Shown here: positions 35,613 to 47,521 of the stretch, piece after piece
How positions within the stretch are numbered: the stretch's first letter is position 1
How the letters are laid out: every line of letters starts with the position of its first letter
From: Coffea arabica
Taxonomy: Eukaryota; Streptophyta; Magnoliopsida; Gentianales; Rubiaceae
Reading direction: 5' to 3'
DNA: 64,000 bases
Assembly: GCF_036785885.1 (NCBI RefSeq)
Contig: NC_092329.1
Location: 7,812,001 to 7,876,000, forward strand
Made by a program: the position numbers and the translations under genes
The notes under the pieces: generated by a model
Databases searched by the model: none
The model's input: only the letters and a program-made list of their open reading frames with translations
Told to the model about the DNA's origin: nothing

Positions 35613-37049
35613 CTAGGATTTCCACATTAGTTGGCTTCCAAGAACAGCCAGGCAAAGTTGAAAACGTATATGATACAAATACAAACAAATTAAATTGAAA
35701 ATGCTTTTACTCTTGGCCCTTGAATCATACTAAGATTTTGTAGTCCCTAGACAATAGCTAGCTAGATAGCTAGCATTTCTTGTTAATGGCTAGCATTTCT
35801 TTTGTTAATGGCAGCTACATCAATGAGGAATCAAATGAAATTGTTGAAGGAGCGATGCTTCAATTTATATATGAAGGGCACTGATTCCCCTTTGATTAGC
35901 AATTCTTAAGATATACGTGGATTAAGATTTTGTTCTTTTGGAAGCTTATTTAGTGCTCCACAATCTGGATTCTTGAGTGTGAGTTGACCAATCGAGCAGC
36001 TACTGCAACCGCAACCTTGCAGTCTCAAAAGAGAGGGACTAAAACCCCACTTGAGAAGTGAACTTATAATCTTTTCTTGCAATTTGTACAATAAATGCAT
36101 CGAGTACTAAAATATTCACGATCCATATCTTGTTAAAGAAGAAAGGGAACATTCTTTTTATCCTAGAATGATCTTTCTGGAGATAAGAGGATCATGCATG
36201 AACTTACAGAAAAAGTGAAATAAATTAAGATATCATCATATCCAGATGTAGCATGCTGGCAAATGAGAGGTAACATCTTAGCGGCACCCACTACTTGTAA
36301 CGATGACTCTGCATCTCACATTTAGCTGACTCCACTTTTTTCGTTGATTGCAAATTCACTAAATTTAAGATATTGTTCCTTTCGAACTTTCATAAATAAC
36401 ATCATTGTCTTGTTTGAAGTCTTTTCAAACGGTTAAGAAAACAAAAACCAATGTCGGGAAAGTGCTCCGTTCGTCGTGTGAAATTTGATCCAATCATGTA
36501 TGAGTTTGTTTGAAGATCAAATATCAAAGACCAAATATCAAAGAACAGCACTATTTTTGTAGATTGCCATGACTTTTCCATCGTAGATGTAGAATATCGT
36601 TAATGAGGACCCTAAGGGACCTTTTGCTGTCAAATGCTCGAGTTTGATTAAAGTAATAACGCTTGGCTGCAATACCATGCCTTTATCATCAAAGAAATCA
36701 AGCCAACATCCATCCTCAGATGCTTGAGTTGACTTGGCTCAGGATATTCATGACTGATCTCCACGAGCGTGCAGGAGGACAAGGCCAGATTAAGCATCTA
36801 TTAGAATTTAGAACCAGGCAGGAAAGGAATAGAAAACCAACTTCTAGTGGTATTGTAAACCAACCTCCAGGAAATTAGTTTCCAACGTACGATTCTCCAG
36901 ATGACAGATATAGCAGGAAAGCCGACAGGACAACCGGCTATGGTTGGAAGTTTGTCTCCGGTGCAAGGATAAGGCGTTCTTCTTCCGAAACTAAGATGAT
37001 CTTCGACTACGAATGCTAACTGATTCATCACTGACATAGTTCTATCTTC
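35613..37049. other. No recognised gene; a degenerate open region at 36660-37017
   Basis: On the plus strand 36663-37017 reads through as one frame except for a TAG at 36877, giving protein-like words such as WLRIFMTDLHERAGGQGQIK before it and RTTGYGWKFVSGARIRRSS after it. The minus strand is open over 36801-37037 too. I recognise neither product. It may be a decayed gene or chance. Confidence 0.3.
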
Positions 37050-37059
37050 AAGTGTCGCA

Positions 37060-37315
37060 ACATGGAGATAGACTGGAGACTAGAAGAAGATTGACCAACT
37101 TCCCTGCCCCCTTCTTAACAAGTTCAATTCTAGACTTTGAATTCTTCTTTGAATGCATCTCAAAACAAAGCCTGAACCCGACCGGGGTCAAGCCTTGGTG
37201 CAACTGCATGATACAATTCACTAAAATTGACATACTTGTGGCTTTCACTCTCAAGAAGCTTTCCGAGCTATTTTGTCTAATGGTTCCGTGCAACATTAAG
37301 ACCAGCCTTGAAGAA
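37060..37315 (-). pseudogene. Truncated copy of the F-box/FBD-type gene
   Basis: The frame contains VNCIMQLHQGLTPVGFRLCF, which matches VNRVMQLHQGLTLDEFRLCF of the gene at 42-43.5 kb, then jumps to GKLVNLLLVSSL, matching GKLVNLLVSGSSL further along that gene. About 90 codons between the two points are missing, and no F-box precedes them. It is an internally deleted fragment on the same strand and about 5 kb downstream of its relative. Confidence 0.75.
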
Positions 37316-37923
37316 CATTTCCTTGAGTTCAATGCTCATCCCTGGACTCCCTAAGGATCCTGTGTGAGCTTTTGCTCTTAAAATTGGTACTTTCGACTTA
37401 GCCTTTTGTTCCAAAAACATGGTTCATCTGTTTTATCTAATAGGAGTAAGGATAAAAATGGGTTTCAAAATTCAAAACCATATATTATTATTACACGCAC
37501 AATACTTGTGAAAAAGCACATCAACAAACAACAGAATTAAGCACTTGATAAGCATTTTCTCTGAAACATCTGTTTAGTTCAGTGCTTGGCTATAAGCCAG
37601 GATCAACGTTGCCTCAATCTTGATAGAGGCATATATACTGAAAAATTGAAAGGAACACTTAAAAGGAAGAGACACCAGACAACTGCAATTCTAACCAGTG
37701 TTGTAAGAACTCAGGTAAAAAAATGGTATAAATAAAATGAAACTTAAAACCAACGTTAAACTTACCGCATACAATAACTCAAAATTCTACAATAATTTAC
37801 CTAGACAACCAGCACCCTATATCCCAAAGAAAGCCAAACGTAAACACAATATTGCTTCAGAGCCAAGGCTTAGACAGCAGTTGCATTTTGAACGCTCAAC
37901 CACTGCTTGAACTACATCTCCAG

Positions 37924-38218
37924 TTATAGGATCACCAACTCTACATGCTTGGGTACCAGTTGTTTTACCTCTTCCAGAGCAGAAGTTATGGTGGCCTTGC
38001 GGACATGAGTATGGAGATTATATTTAAGATGACCAGATAATTGAGGATCAAGAACAATTTTTTGAGGGCAGCAGCATTCTCAACAAAACACATGAGAAGT
38101 TCAACATCACTAGTGCGACCACAATATCGACGCAACTCAATCACTTCAAGGAATATGAGGGCGCATTTTGCACCCTTTACCGTCTCTCTGTTTTTCTTTG
38201 AAGGTGTTGCCCAGCTAA
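37924..38218 (-). pseudogene. 3' (FBD-like) exon of the F-box/FBD-type gene, frameshifted
   Basis: After an acceptor CTCCTTAACAG the minus strand reads LEVIELRRYCGRTSDVELLM, CFVENAAALKK, the C-terminal region found in F-box/FBD and F-box/LRR proteins. The frame then changes at an A-run (plus-strand T-run 38058-38063). In the next frame the protein carries on as IVLDPQLSGHLKY, ALEEVKQLVP and HVELVIL to TAA at 37924. It is probably the last exon of the gene at 42029-43458, across a 3.8-kb intron. The splice phase from the preceding exon does not fit, so either a small exon is missed or the gene is dead. Confidence 0.65.
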
Positions 38219-41200
38219 CTGTTAAGGAGATACATTGGCAATTAAACAAGGATCACAAGGGGTAAGAGAACCGGTAAGAGAACACAAAATGCAAGACTAA
38301 CAAAAGCCACAAACATCGAAGAACAAACTCTGAAGACCAAACAGGACAACTAACAAAAGTCTGTAACAGTAATATTCAAGCACATGGTGCTGAGGAGAAA
38401 CATAATTGCAGCATGCAGGGGAAAAGGAAGGGGCCAGTACACCTCAACGACCCAGGCACAAAAATCAACTATGTAGCATTAAGTTTCACATGAACATAAA
38501 AGAAATGCTATCTTCTATAGCACAAATCAGAATCATGTTAATCTAGAAGAACCATGACATCAGCAGAAAAGTACCCAAACATAGAATGATAAAAGCATTC
38601 ATCCAAGTGATAGACCCATTCGTTAAAAATGCTTTCTAAGTTCCTCTACATTCCATTTCTGGCTATCCCACCAAACATACGTCGTTCTAGTCTCGAGGGA
38701 TTACAAGAAGGCAGCAACTGACCAACAGAATTCGAGCAGCAGTTTCAGTGCATTAAGTAGCAGAGAGGCTGTGTTGAATCCAACAGAATTTTGTCCCTTC
38801 ACCAGACCATCAAGTACAAAAAGATTGGGCCAATGGGAAAACTCTAAGGATATTTCTTTAGTTGAATGAGCAGAGCTTATATTTCTTAAAATTCTGATTT
38901 CGATATTTAAAGCAGTTCCAGCACAATAAATGGCAACTAAATGGTTTGGACTACTTGAGACTATTCTTTTACTATTTATACATCATGCTTACGGACGAGA
39001 ACAAATAAAATTGGTACATTAAAAGGGAGGTTCAAGTAAATCTTTCAGCTCTTTCTGGAAGCAGGCACCCACAGACTATACATTGTCAAACAGTCTAACA
39101 GGAGCGACGGGATAGATATGAATTTATCTGTCCTGAAGATCCTAATAAGATTCCCAATCATCTCTCCTCTATGACGTCAGCAGCGATATGGAACCAAAGT
39201 GCTTCTTATTGGATGCTTAGCTGAGTTGATTCTAGCACTCTCCAGCTGAAAGCTATTTCATGAATTGCTTTTGACTGGTGATAGCGTTTCTTTAGCAACA
39301 AAAAAGGAGAAAAACAGACAAATTTTTCTAGAAATAGCAGTATAGGTGGTTTTAGAATATTAAAGTAAAGGTAGGCCAAAAGCATGAACAATACTTTATG
39401 GTGCATCTCTGTTCTCTCAGGATAAAACTGCTCTAATCACCATTTACTTTCACTTGCAAAAGCAGTTCCAGATTCTGTAGTGTCTTATGTATGTTATTTT
39501 CCTCTGATAAGAAAATGCAATAAGTTAGCATGGTGATGCCCTTTCACAATATTAGCATTCCAGGAAAATCTTCCTGTAATTACAGGAAGACTGCTCTCTC
39601 ATTAGAAACTAAGACATTCTGGACAGACTATTACTATCCGACCAATGTCTCAAGTTATTTATGAACTGCAGTAAGTCCTTCATTCACTAGCAATACTACC
39701 TTACTCAGAATCACACTACTCAGTTTCCCATAAATCCTACCCTATGACTAAACACTTCCCAATCTTTTATTTCATATACTTCAGTGAGCCTATAATCCGA
39801 ATGCATTGCAACCCAAATACACATATTCACTAATTCCTCAGTATGCCCTTCCCAGTTTGACATTTCTTTCTTCAGTGGACATGCTTCATTAGCATTTTTC
39901 TCCTCAAAAGAGTAGAGATTTCACATTCTCATCTTTCTCCTCAACAGAGTACGATTTCTTGCATTTACATCCCTATGCTCATCTATCTTTCCCCAAATGC
40001 CCCATCATCACTCACTCAGAGTCATCAAAGTGAAGGAACAGATGACCTTTACAAAAGCTCATAAATTTCTTGTTTATAGGATTACGATAAATGATGGAAG
40101 TACAACTTACGAAAAAAAATCTCTTTAACGAAAATCTGGCATAGGCTCAACTAGCATGGCTATGGACCCTGAGGATATAAACCAGCCACATCGCTCTGCT
40201 ATTTAATACCAAACAAATAAAATTTTAAAAAGCTCAAAATCAGAGGCTGCTCTCTCGTCCCCTAATTGGCTCTTGAGTGCTTGCTCCAATACAGTACAAA
40301 CGACACTATCCTTTCAGCAGGAAAGCACACAGACCAGATGTTTTGCTCTGAAGCGATGCAAATTCTCTGATTTTAAACCCTTCCAAGAGGGAATGTCAGA
40401 TTGCACAGTTGTTTGCCAGACAAAAAGGATTGAAATGGGGTATATACTTCAAATATGTTCTCCTCAGAAGAAATCAGACTCTTTGCACTCAAGCGATCTC
40501 ATCGGGAGCTCCTCAACTTAAGCAAGATCTCAATTGGAAAGGTAATCAGCAACCAGTGCCAGGCAATTTTTTTTCTTTTTTTGGGTGGTTCAACCCTTGA
40601 GTTGTTGAAAAAAGGGAAACGAAATTTAGTTGTTATTGTTTCTTCAAAGTCTGCCGATAACCTTCCTATTCTTATGTTGATTTATCACACCTGCTACTTG
40701 GGGGTCAATGTGCGGAACCTAAGAAAAAAGTACTGAACAAAAGCCATGCAAAAATTGAGGGACATTCAGAGCTGGGTTCAGATTTTAAACTCAATGGTGG
40801 CAAGAGATTTCTTTTAGCTTCACTCCATTTTTGTGATTTACTCCATCTGGGCATCTGATGAGCTTCTCAATGTGGGTTTATTTCTCTCTTTCACAAACTT
40901 CTCTAGCTTTGTTTCTCTCTGACAAACAGAGCAGCAGCAAGAATCTAAATTTTGTAAGGCTTTATGGCATTAAAATTTTAAGGATGCAACATGGCAAATT
41001 TCTATCAACATGGTTCACAGCCTTGCTGGAGGGCTGAGCCTATGCGAGTATTTTCTGAAACTTTGGGTTGCATCCAGGAGTATTTTCTGAAACAATTTTA
41101 AGACAGCAGCATTTCAAATAAAATTACACAGGATGATAAATTAAGAAAGTTTTGAGTATTCTACAAGACACCGTGATCAACTAGAATTAGGCAAAGAATA

Positions 41201-42028
41201 TTATTCCATTCCGTACAAATCACAACATTATTAACGATGTATCTTAACAACAGATCGTACCCACTGCTGACCGTCATTCAAAGTAAAAAGTGATCCAAAA
41301 GCAACTCTTATGTGAAGTTCATAGAGAACCCTTGCAATTTCATCAGCATCTTAAGTTCATTTTTTATGAAATGGGAAAAACCTACAGACAATGGCAATGG
41401 CAACAAGAATGGCAACAAGAATAATGAGAAAAGAAGCATGTGAATGCCAAAAGGGCAAAAAAATTTGTTGCTGCATAAGCTTTAAAGGTAGTGGTAACCT
41501 TATCATATTTGAAAACAAATAAAAGGTCAACAGTGATTGATTGTGCAGTAACAGGTTAGAAATCCTTCAAAGATGAATCAAGAAGTTGCTCATGACAATG
41601 TGTAGCACTTCCAGATTGGCAATGCTAAAGGAAATTATGAGAGTCAATCAAATGAGAAAGTGGCATAGGCAGAGCCTTGCCCAGAGATTGACAATGCAGT
41701 AAACAAGGGAAATTACCTACATATTTTCAGACTAACATATAATCTGATATAATGAATCAAATCCATTTACCAAGTCAGATTGACCAACCAATCAAGCATG
41801 AATAAGAAGCGTTACCACTGCAGATATTAATCTATGTGGGAAAAACATGTAAATGAGGAAAGCAGAATAACAGAACTGGAAACATCCTTCTAACCAATCC
41901 AAATCAAGAACATTTGTACTCATTGAAACAGCAAAAAAAAAAGGCATATATTTGCTCTTAGGGACTTTTCTCTATCAAAGGAGTGAATACAAAGCTTGTA
42001 TCTCCATGTTTCAAGGACAAACACATAC
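38219..42028. other. Probable large intron of the broken F-box gene, no other gene seen
   Basis: Lies between the proposed third and last exons. A plus-strand frame at 40273-40521 has mixed, non-repetitive composition but starts at TTG and matches nothing I know. The direct repeat GAGTATTTTCTGAAAC occurs twice at about 41046 and 41080. Confidence 0.4.
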
Positions 42029-43458
42029 CTGCAATACAAATTTGCGCAAGATTGGACATTCCTTTATGATGGAAGTCACTCCCATTAGATTATAATCATC
42101 CCAAGCACCAGTGTACATCGCCAACTCCTTTAGTTGACTTAGTTGAGGAAGGTCACGAAGATTCACAATATTCTAAGATAGTAAAATCGTCAAGCAAGCA
42201 GTTGTCAGCCCGTGTGCAAAATACTAAAAGAATTACATTCTGAAAGTGTATAAACTAACCTGAGCCACATAATCTTTCAATTCAAGACTCCAGCTGAAAG
42301 GAAAAGAAGGAAAACTGAGGGAACACATGGCTAAAAAACGCGAGGAGCTGCACGAACAAATACCTCGACAAGCATAGGAACATTCATAAGTACAAGGTGT
42401 TCAACATTGCATATCCCAAGGGAGACAAGGTTACAGTCACAAATCTTAATTGATTTAACATTGTGGCACGAGTTTATGTCCAAGTGCTTCAACACAAGGG
42501 ACGAACCGGAGACTAGAAGATTGACTAACTTTCCTGAGCCAACCACAACCAACCGTTCAAGAAAACGACAATTATGCAGGAAATTCTCAATAGCTTCACC
42601 AGTAACATTTACATATTTCAAACACAATGCTCTGAGGGACCCAAACTCAATCAATTTAGACAAGCCATTATCTATATTAAGTAAGCGATCTGGAAAGTTA
42701 TAACACTGCGAAGGATGACGGAAATGGTTACGACTTCTAGACAAGCCCACCTCTAGCCTCTTTACGGTCCTTCTAAATGCATATTCAAGCCATTTGTCAA
42801 TCTCACTCTGGGATGATATGCCCAAGTCAAAGCACAGCCTAAATTCATCCAGGGTCAAGCCTTGGTGCAATTGCATAACACGGTTCACCCAATTGACATA
42901 TCTACCACTTTCTCTCCCAAGCAGCTTTTTTGGATTCCTCTCAATGCGGTCTAAAGATGCTGAAGCATCAAAATCTAGCCTTGGAGTGTATTTCCATAAG
43001 TTTATCCATCGACTCGAAAGGACACTTGTTTGAGCTGCTTCTTTTAATGTTAGCAAGGATAGAATAAAAACAAGAATCTCATCAGGCAATTGACTGATCC
43101 GATCGTCATGCATCACCTGACTAAGATGATGCTGCGGAGGGTGGCGCCTATTTGAACACTGCACATGAAAGGGGAAAGGAAAAGGGAATCAGCAAGCAGA
43201 AGCAAAATAAATCTCGAATAAACTACAATACGGTAAAGCTGAATGAAAATAAGTTTGTAAATTTTCAGTATCTGGAACCTAGAATCTCAAAGAACCTCTT
43301 AGTGAAATCACTAAGATGAAAGCTTTAAAATCAAAAGACACCTAAAGAACCATTAAAAAGTCGCCTGAACGGGAAAAAGTTTGAAGCTTTACAGTGCGGA
43401 GGTAAGAATTTACCTTCTTTAATTGCCAACCAGTTGAAACCTTTGCGCGTTTCCCCAT
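42029..43458 (-). pseudogene. F-box/LRR (FBD-type) protein gene with frameshifts
   Basis: Exon 1 (43414-43458) starts MGKRAKVSTGWQLKK. Exon 2 (42260-43158) continues with an F-box at about residues 34-74 (DRISQLPDEILVFILSLLTL, SSRWINLWKY) and leucine-rich segments. Exon 3 (42029-42172) gives NIVNLRDLPQLSQLKELAMY and ends RKFVLQ. All borders are GT-AG. Family members are SCF substrate receptors. Exon 2 is broken twice: an extra base in an A-run (plus strand 42333-42338) creates the TAG at 42331, and about two bases are missing near 42283-42288. Reading through both gives the expected FPQFSFFSFQLES and ELKDYVAQ words. Either the gene is a pseudogene or the assembly has short indel errors. The first break, and the one in the last exon, fall in homopolymers. 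Confidence 0.8.
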
Positions 43459-43783
43459 TAGGTTTCAAACTTTAAGCTTTCCTTCACTCTTGCTTGCTCA
43501 CTCACTCCCCAACTGATCACAAACCCCCGAGTAAGAGAGATGTATACAAGGGCAGGCGAAAAAAACGAGAACACCAGTTGAGCCAATTAGGAGATTTTCA
43601 TAAACAAGTCCCAAACATATAATGGAGAAACTTGTACTCAATGGAAACCATTGAAACAAGAAGGGATGAGGTGGGGGGAGGGAGAAGCGGTAGAGGTGTC
43701 TTCTGCTTCTTCTCTTTAACGATAATCTACGAAATCCACAAAACAGACATGCAAGAAACGGGAGATGGATGGAGTCTAAATGC

Positions 43784-43990
43784 TCATACCAGCGATTGAG
43801 GCTGCTTCAACTGTGTGAAAGTGAGGAAAACGGCGCTCACTAGGACATAAACATCGACATAAGGATTCTTATATTCATTGTCTTCTTCCATGCAAACTTC
43901 TCGTCTACAACTGTTGAGATTCCTTTTGTATTTTTGGAATGGTGGTCGCTTTGATCTACACTGAACTCTCTCCGCCGCTGCCACCGTTCA
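43784..43990 (-). other. Possible upstream leader exon of the F-box gene
   Basis: A short ATG-started frame (MEDSSERWQRRREFSVDQSD, 54 residues in all) begins at about 44004 on the minus strand, and a second overlapping frame ends in LTFTQLKQPQSLV at 43784. A donor-like CGCTG then GTATGAGC follows at about 43790. This could be a 5'UTR exon with an upstream ORF for the F-box gene. No direct proof. Confidence 0.25.
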
Positions 43991-44031
43991 CTTGAATCCT
44001 CCATATTTTCTTCTTCTCTCATAAAACCAAT

Positions 44032-44519
44032 AGCTAGTTTGGGAGGAAGGAAATGAAAAGAAAAAAAAAAACAGGCTTTGAAAGTGTTTGGGAGCAAAAA
44101 CTGTGAAGGGAAAAAAGAGATTTGAAAGGATTTCACCTTCCCCCTGTAAAGGAAAACTTTCCGTAAAAAGGGAAGGAAAGTGTGGAAGTTTTAAGTAAAT
44201 TTTTAAATATGACAAAATTATCCTTAAAATTCTGATACGAAAAATTTTAATCTCCAAGGAGTCCCTCACTACAAAATTTTCGGCAAAACACCTTCTTTCA
44301 CTCTATAGAAAGGACATATTTGTGAAGTTACTTGGTTAAATATCTTTTCTTTTCATTTATATTCAACTCCCAAATAAAAAAAAACTATTTACCTTCTTTT
44401 CTTTCTTAAAACTCCCAAACAACTGAGATAGAAACTTGGATATTTTCCCATCCTTTCTTTTCTTTTCTAACTTACTATTTCTCTTCTTTTATTTTCTATT
44501 CTAAACTCCCAAACTAGCT
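44032..44519. repeat. Inverted-end element
   Basis: Begins AGCTAGTTTGGGAGGAAGG and ends AAACTCCCAAACTAGCT, so the first 14 bases are perfectly mirrored. Both arms then become purine- or pyrimidine-rich (GAAAAG / CTTTTC). No flanking duplication was found. Probably a MITE. Confidence 0.5.
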
Positions 44520-45265
44520 GCAAATCTCAGAGTTTGTAAATTTCACAAGTTTTGAATAAAACCAAATAAATACATTATATTATAAGACAAGTCTAATCAG
44601 ATACTAAAATAAAATGAAAAAATTTAAAGTTAGAGATTGCTTATTAGGAGTTTTTAATGAAAGTAGAAACAAACACCCTAGTTTGGGGAAAAAAACTAGA
44701 GTTTGGGGATGGATGTTTGCTATCCCATCTTAATTTGTGTTAGTACTACTCTTTAAGAAAGAGCAAATGGGTAAAAATATTGGTGAAAGACAGAAGAAAA
44801 TTTACAAGATGAAATTCTGATCAAACCAATTAAAGCCAATGAAGAGGCAAAATATTAATAGGTAATTCATAATAATATTTTATATGAAGAATTGTATTTG
44901 CATTAGGCATGTCAATGGATCGGATCTTATCCAAATTCAATCCAAACCCAGTGTATTTGGATAGGGTTTGGACTTAATTTCTCAAATCTAGATCCTACCC
45001 TGATTCAGACCTTGTAAAATAGTTATGAGTCTGGTTTAGGTCTGATTTTTTATGATCTATATCCAAATTCAAACATATACCAGATTTTATCCGAACTCAT
45101 GTATATATAATTAAATTATATATATTAATAAATTTAGAAAATACTCTAATATTCTATAGTTATGAGATCAAATATAGTAAGAATTCATAATTATTTTCTT
45201 TTTTTAATCTAATTCTAATTTTTATTGTAATTAGTACAAACTTTTTCAGCAAAGGAAAAATAAAT
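44520..45265. other. AT-rich intergenic
   Basis: No gene. The segment from about 44905 (GGCATGTCAATGGATCGGAT, then TATCCAAATTCAATCC words) has the style of hAT-like element arms, but no matching right end was identified. Confidence 0.4.
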
Positions 45266-45310
45266 AAATAGTGACCGTCAAATAGTGCCACCACTCTCAA
45301 AACTCAGTTT

Positions 45311-45510
45311 ACACATGGCACAATGTGCTTGGTTTGAACTCTAGCACGCAAATCAACCCTGTTAGTAAATGGTGACCATCAGATCTCAAAAATCGAAAGA
45401 GTAAAATCTTTAAAATCAACTCAAAACGTAGTTACACATGGCACAATTTGGTTAGTTTGATTTATAGGATGCGGATTGAGCTCTGTTAGTAAATATTGAC
45501 CATTAGATTC
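45311..45510 (+). repeat. Repeated module, two forward copies
   Basis: Copy one (about 45311-45386) and copy two (about 45430-45506) share the order: TTACACATGGCACAAT, TTGGTT(A)GTTTGA, GC(A)CGCAAATC or GATGCGGATTGA, CTGTTAGTAAAT, TGACCATCAGAT or TGACCATTAGAT. A third forward copy lies at about 46730-46805 and an inverted copy at 46615-46694. Confidence 0.8.
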
Positions 45511-45712
45511 TAAAATTCAAAGGATAAAGATGTGAGAAATCAGTAGTAGAGCTCTTTCTTCAACCCCTATAAATTACGCCTCCCACCATGCAAAATTTAA
45601 AAACCAAAAAAGAATATGCTCTTTCCCATCCTCTCTTTTCTTCCCTTTGTTTCCCCTCTCTATTCTTCTCTTTCTTTCTCTCTCGTCTTCTCTTTCTTTC
45701 CTTTGTTTCTTA

Positions 45713-45991
45713 GATCCTATTTGATAATTCAATTCAACACTTAAATTTAATGAATTCAAATTTTAATATATTCAGATCGTCTGATAACCAAATATTGAAT
45801 ATCTAAATTAATTAAGTGACACTGAATTCTCTAGACAAAACTTCCTCCCAAAATCAGTGATAAATTATTCGCTTATTACTTAATGTGATATGCTCTCCAA
45901 TATATTAGATTTAATACTTGATAATTCAATAATTTAATGGATTCAGATTTCAGATTTTAGATTTTAGATTTTAATTTTATCAAACATACCC
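45713..45991. mobile_element. Tourist-like MITE with TTA duplication
   Basis: Termini GATCCTATTTGATAATTC and, reversed, GGGTATGTTTGATAAAATT, flanked by TTA at 45710-45712 and 45992-45994, as PIF/Harbinger-derived MITEs are. It interrupts the leader of small-gene copy 1: removing it restores the CT-rich leader seen in copy 2. Confidence 0.8.
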
Positions 45992-45999
45992 TTAGACTG

Positions 46000-46245
46000 A
46001 TGGCTAGTAGAAGCAAGGGACTTTCAAGACCCATCAGGGAGCTTCGACATTTCAGGAAATTCATGGATTATCTGCAATCCAACCAAGATGGCATTCTTCA
46101 ATCGTGGCAGGAGGAATTTGCCATGTCTTGCACAGCAACTCCAAAAGGCAACCAATATGATTGGAGTACACGTAAGCATTTACAGCTTAAGATTGGAGTA
46201 CATGTAACTTCATTTTTGCATATCCCCAAGGATTATTGCATCTGA
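46000..46245 (+). pseudogene. Unrecognised small gene, array copy 1, truncated
   Basis: Starts MASRSKGLSRPIRELRHFRK and continues FMDYLQSNQDGILQSWQEEF, then loses similarity to copies 2 and 3 after about residue 52 and stops at 81 residues. The basic, Arg-rich N-terminus followed by a probable amphipathic helix does not match any family I can name. The C-terminal half found in copies 2 and 3 is missing here. The leader and upstream module are shared with copy 2, which shows that a whole transcription unit was duplicated. Confidence 0.6.
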
Positions 46246-46614
46246 CCAATTTTTTCTATTATTTTATCAAGTAGACTAGGGAAAACAGATGCTCCGATTT
46301 ATGGGCTTTTAACTTACCAAAATTGCCCTTCAAATTTTGTTCAGGGGGCTACTCCCCAATTAATGCCAATTTTGGGTGCATACAAGTACCCATAAGTTGT
46401 TGAGGGGCTTGAATTTTATTTTTCCTAGAAATACAATGGGACCCTCATAATCAACTGCTGCTACTTGGTACTCACTCATTTAATAGCTACATCTTGCCCG
46501 GCCCCACAATGATGTGTTGTCCTACTTTCCTTTGCTCTTTCCAGCATGAGTCAGCTTTCCACAGTAGATGAAACCAATACTTAATGTTAGGGGATGTGGC
46601 TCTTTCGATTCTTG

Positions 46615-46694
46615 AGATCTGACGGTCACTATATACTAACAGGGATCGATCCGCGTGCTAGAGCTCAAACCAAGGACATTATGCCAAGTGTAAA
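46615..46694 (-). repeat. Inverted copy of the repeated module
   Basis: Reverse complement of the 45311-45386 module: in reverse it reads GTTTACACTTGGCATAATGT, CTTGGTTTGAGCTCTAGCAC, CCTGTTAGTATATAGTGACC. Together with the forward copy at 45311 it brackets small-gene copy 1 as a pair of terminal inverted repeats would. Confidence 0.8.
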
Positions 46695-46990
46695 CTACAA
46701 TTCTTAAAAATTAACTCAAAATAACAGTTAAATGTGGAACAATTTGGTTCATTTGAACATTAGCATGTGGATCGAGCTCTGTTAGTAAATACTGACCGTC
46801 AGATTCTTAATATTCAAGGGTCAAGATATGAGAAATAAGTAGTGGAGCTCTCTCTTCAACTCTCTAATAAACTACACCTTTCACCAGCCTCTTACCACGC
46901 AAAATTGAAAAAACCAAAAAAGAATATTATCTGTCTTGCCTTTTCTCTTTTTCTCTCTCTACCTCTATCATTTTCTCTTCTCTTAAGAAG

Positions 46991-47345
46991 ATGGCTAAAA
47001 GACGCAAGCGACTTACTCGGCCTATCAGGGAGCTTCAACATTTCAGGAAATTCGTGGATTATTTGGAATCCAACTAGGATGGCGTTCTTGAACAGCTACA
47101 GGAGGAATTTGCAATGGCTCGTGCAGAAGCTCTCAAAGCACGATTATCTGAGAGCTTCATTGTCGATTTTGCTTCCTCGTCCTTCGATGGAGGTTGCTAC
47201 TGAAATGGACTTAACCACAGTTTCTCAACTCAAGAGATGGTTCGGGTATGAAAGAGGAATTCAGATTTTGCGTCGAATAAGCAACAGGGCAAAGAGAACC
47301 ATTCTGGATATGGCTAGGGCACAAGAGATTATCGTGATACCGTGA
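46991..47345 (+). pseudogene. Unrecognised small gene, array copy 2, frame broken
   Basis: Starts MAKRRKRLTRPIRELQHFRK (ATG 46991), FVDYLESN, then a TAG at 47075 where copy 1 has a Gln codon. After the stop the same frame continues DGVLEQLQEEFAMARAEALK. Near 47170-47185 the sense passes to another frame, giving MEVATEMDLTTVSQLKRWFG, ERGIQILRRISNRAKRTILD and a stop at 47343. With the breaks ignored it would be about 118 residues, basic at both ends and helical in the middle. I do not recognise the family. The frame that starts at 46842 upstream is a shadow of the CT-rich leader. Confidence 0.6.
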
Positions 47346-47521
47346 TGAATATATGAAGGAGGTCTGGATTTTGTTTGGTTAGAGTTAGGGTTATTACCGG
47401 GAATGTGGTGTGGTTGAATTTGTAAATGGGTACGGATATAAGGATTGATTCTATAAGTGGGTAGGTTTTCAGTATATTGCAGTGAAAAAAAAATAGGCTA
47501 TGATGTTTTTGTTTACATATA

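Noticed and set aside
46842..46990. N-terminal part of the frame 46842-47345
   Set aside because: It translates the CT-rich leader in a frame unrelated to the small gene; the real start is the ATG at 46991.
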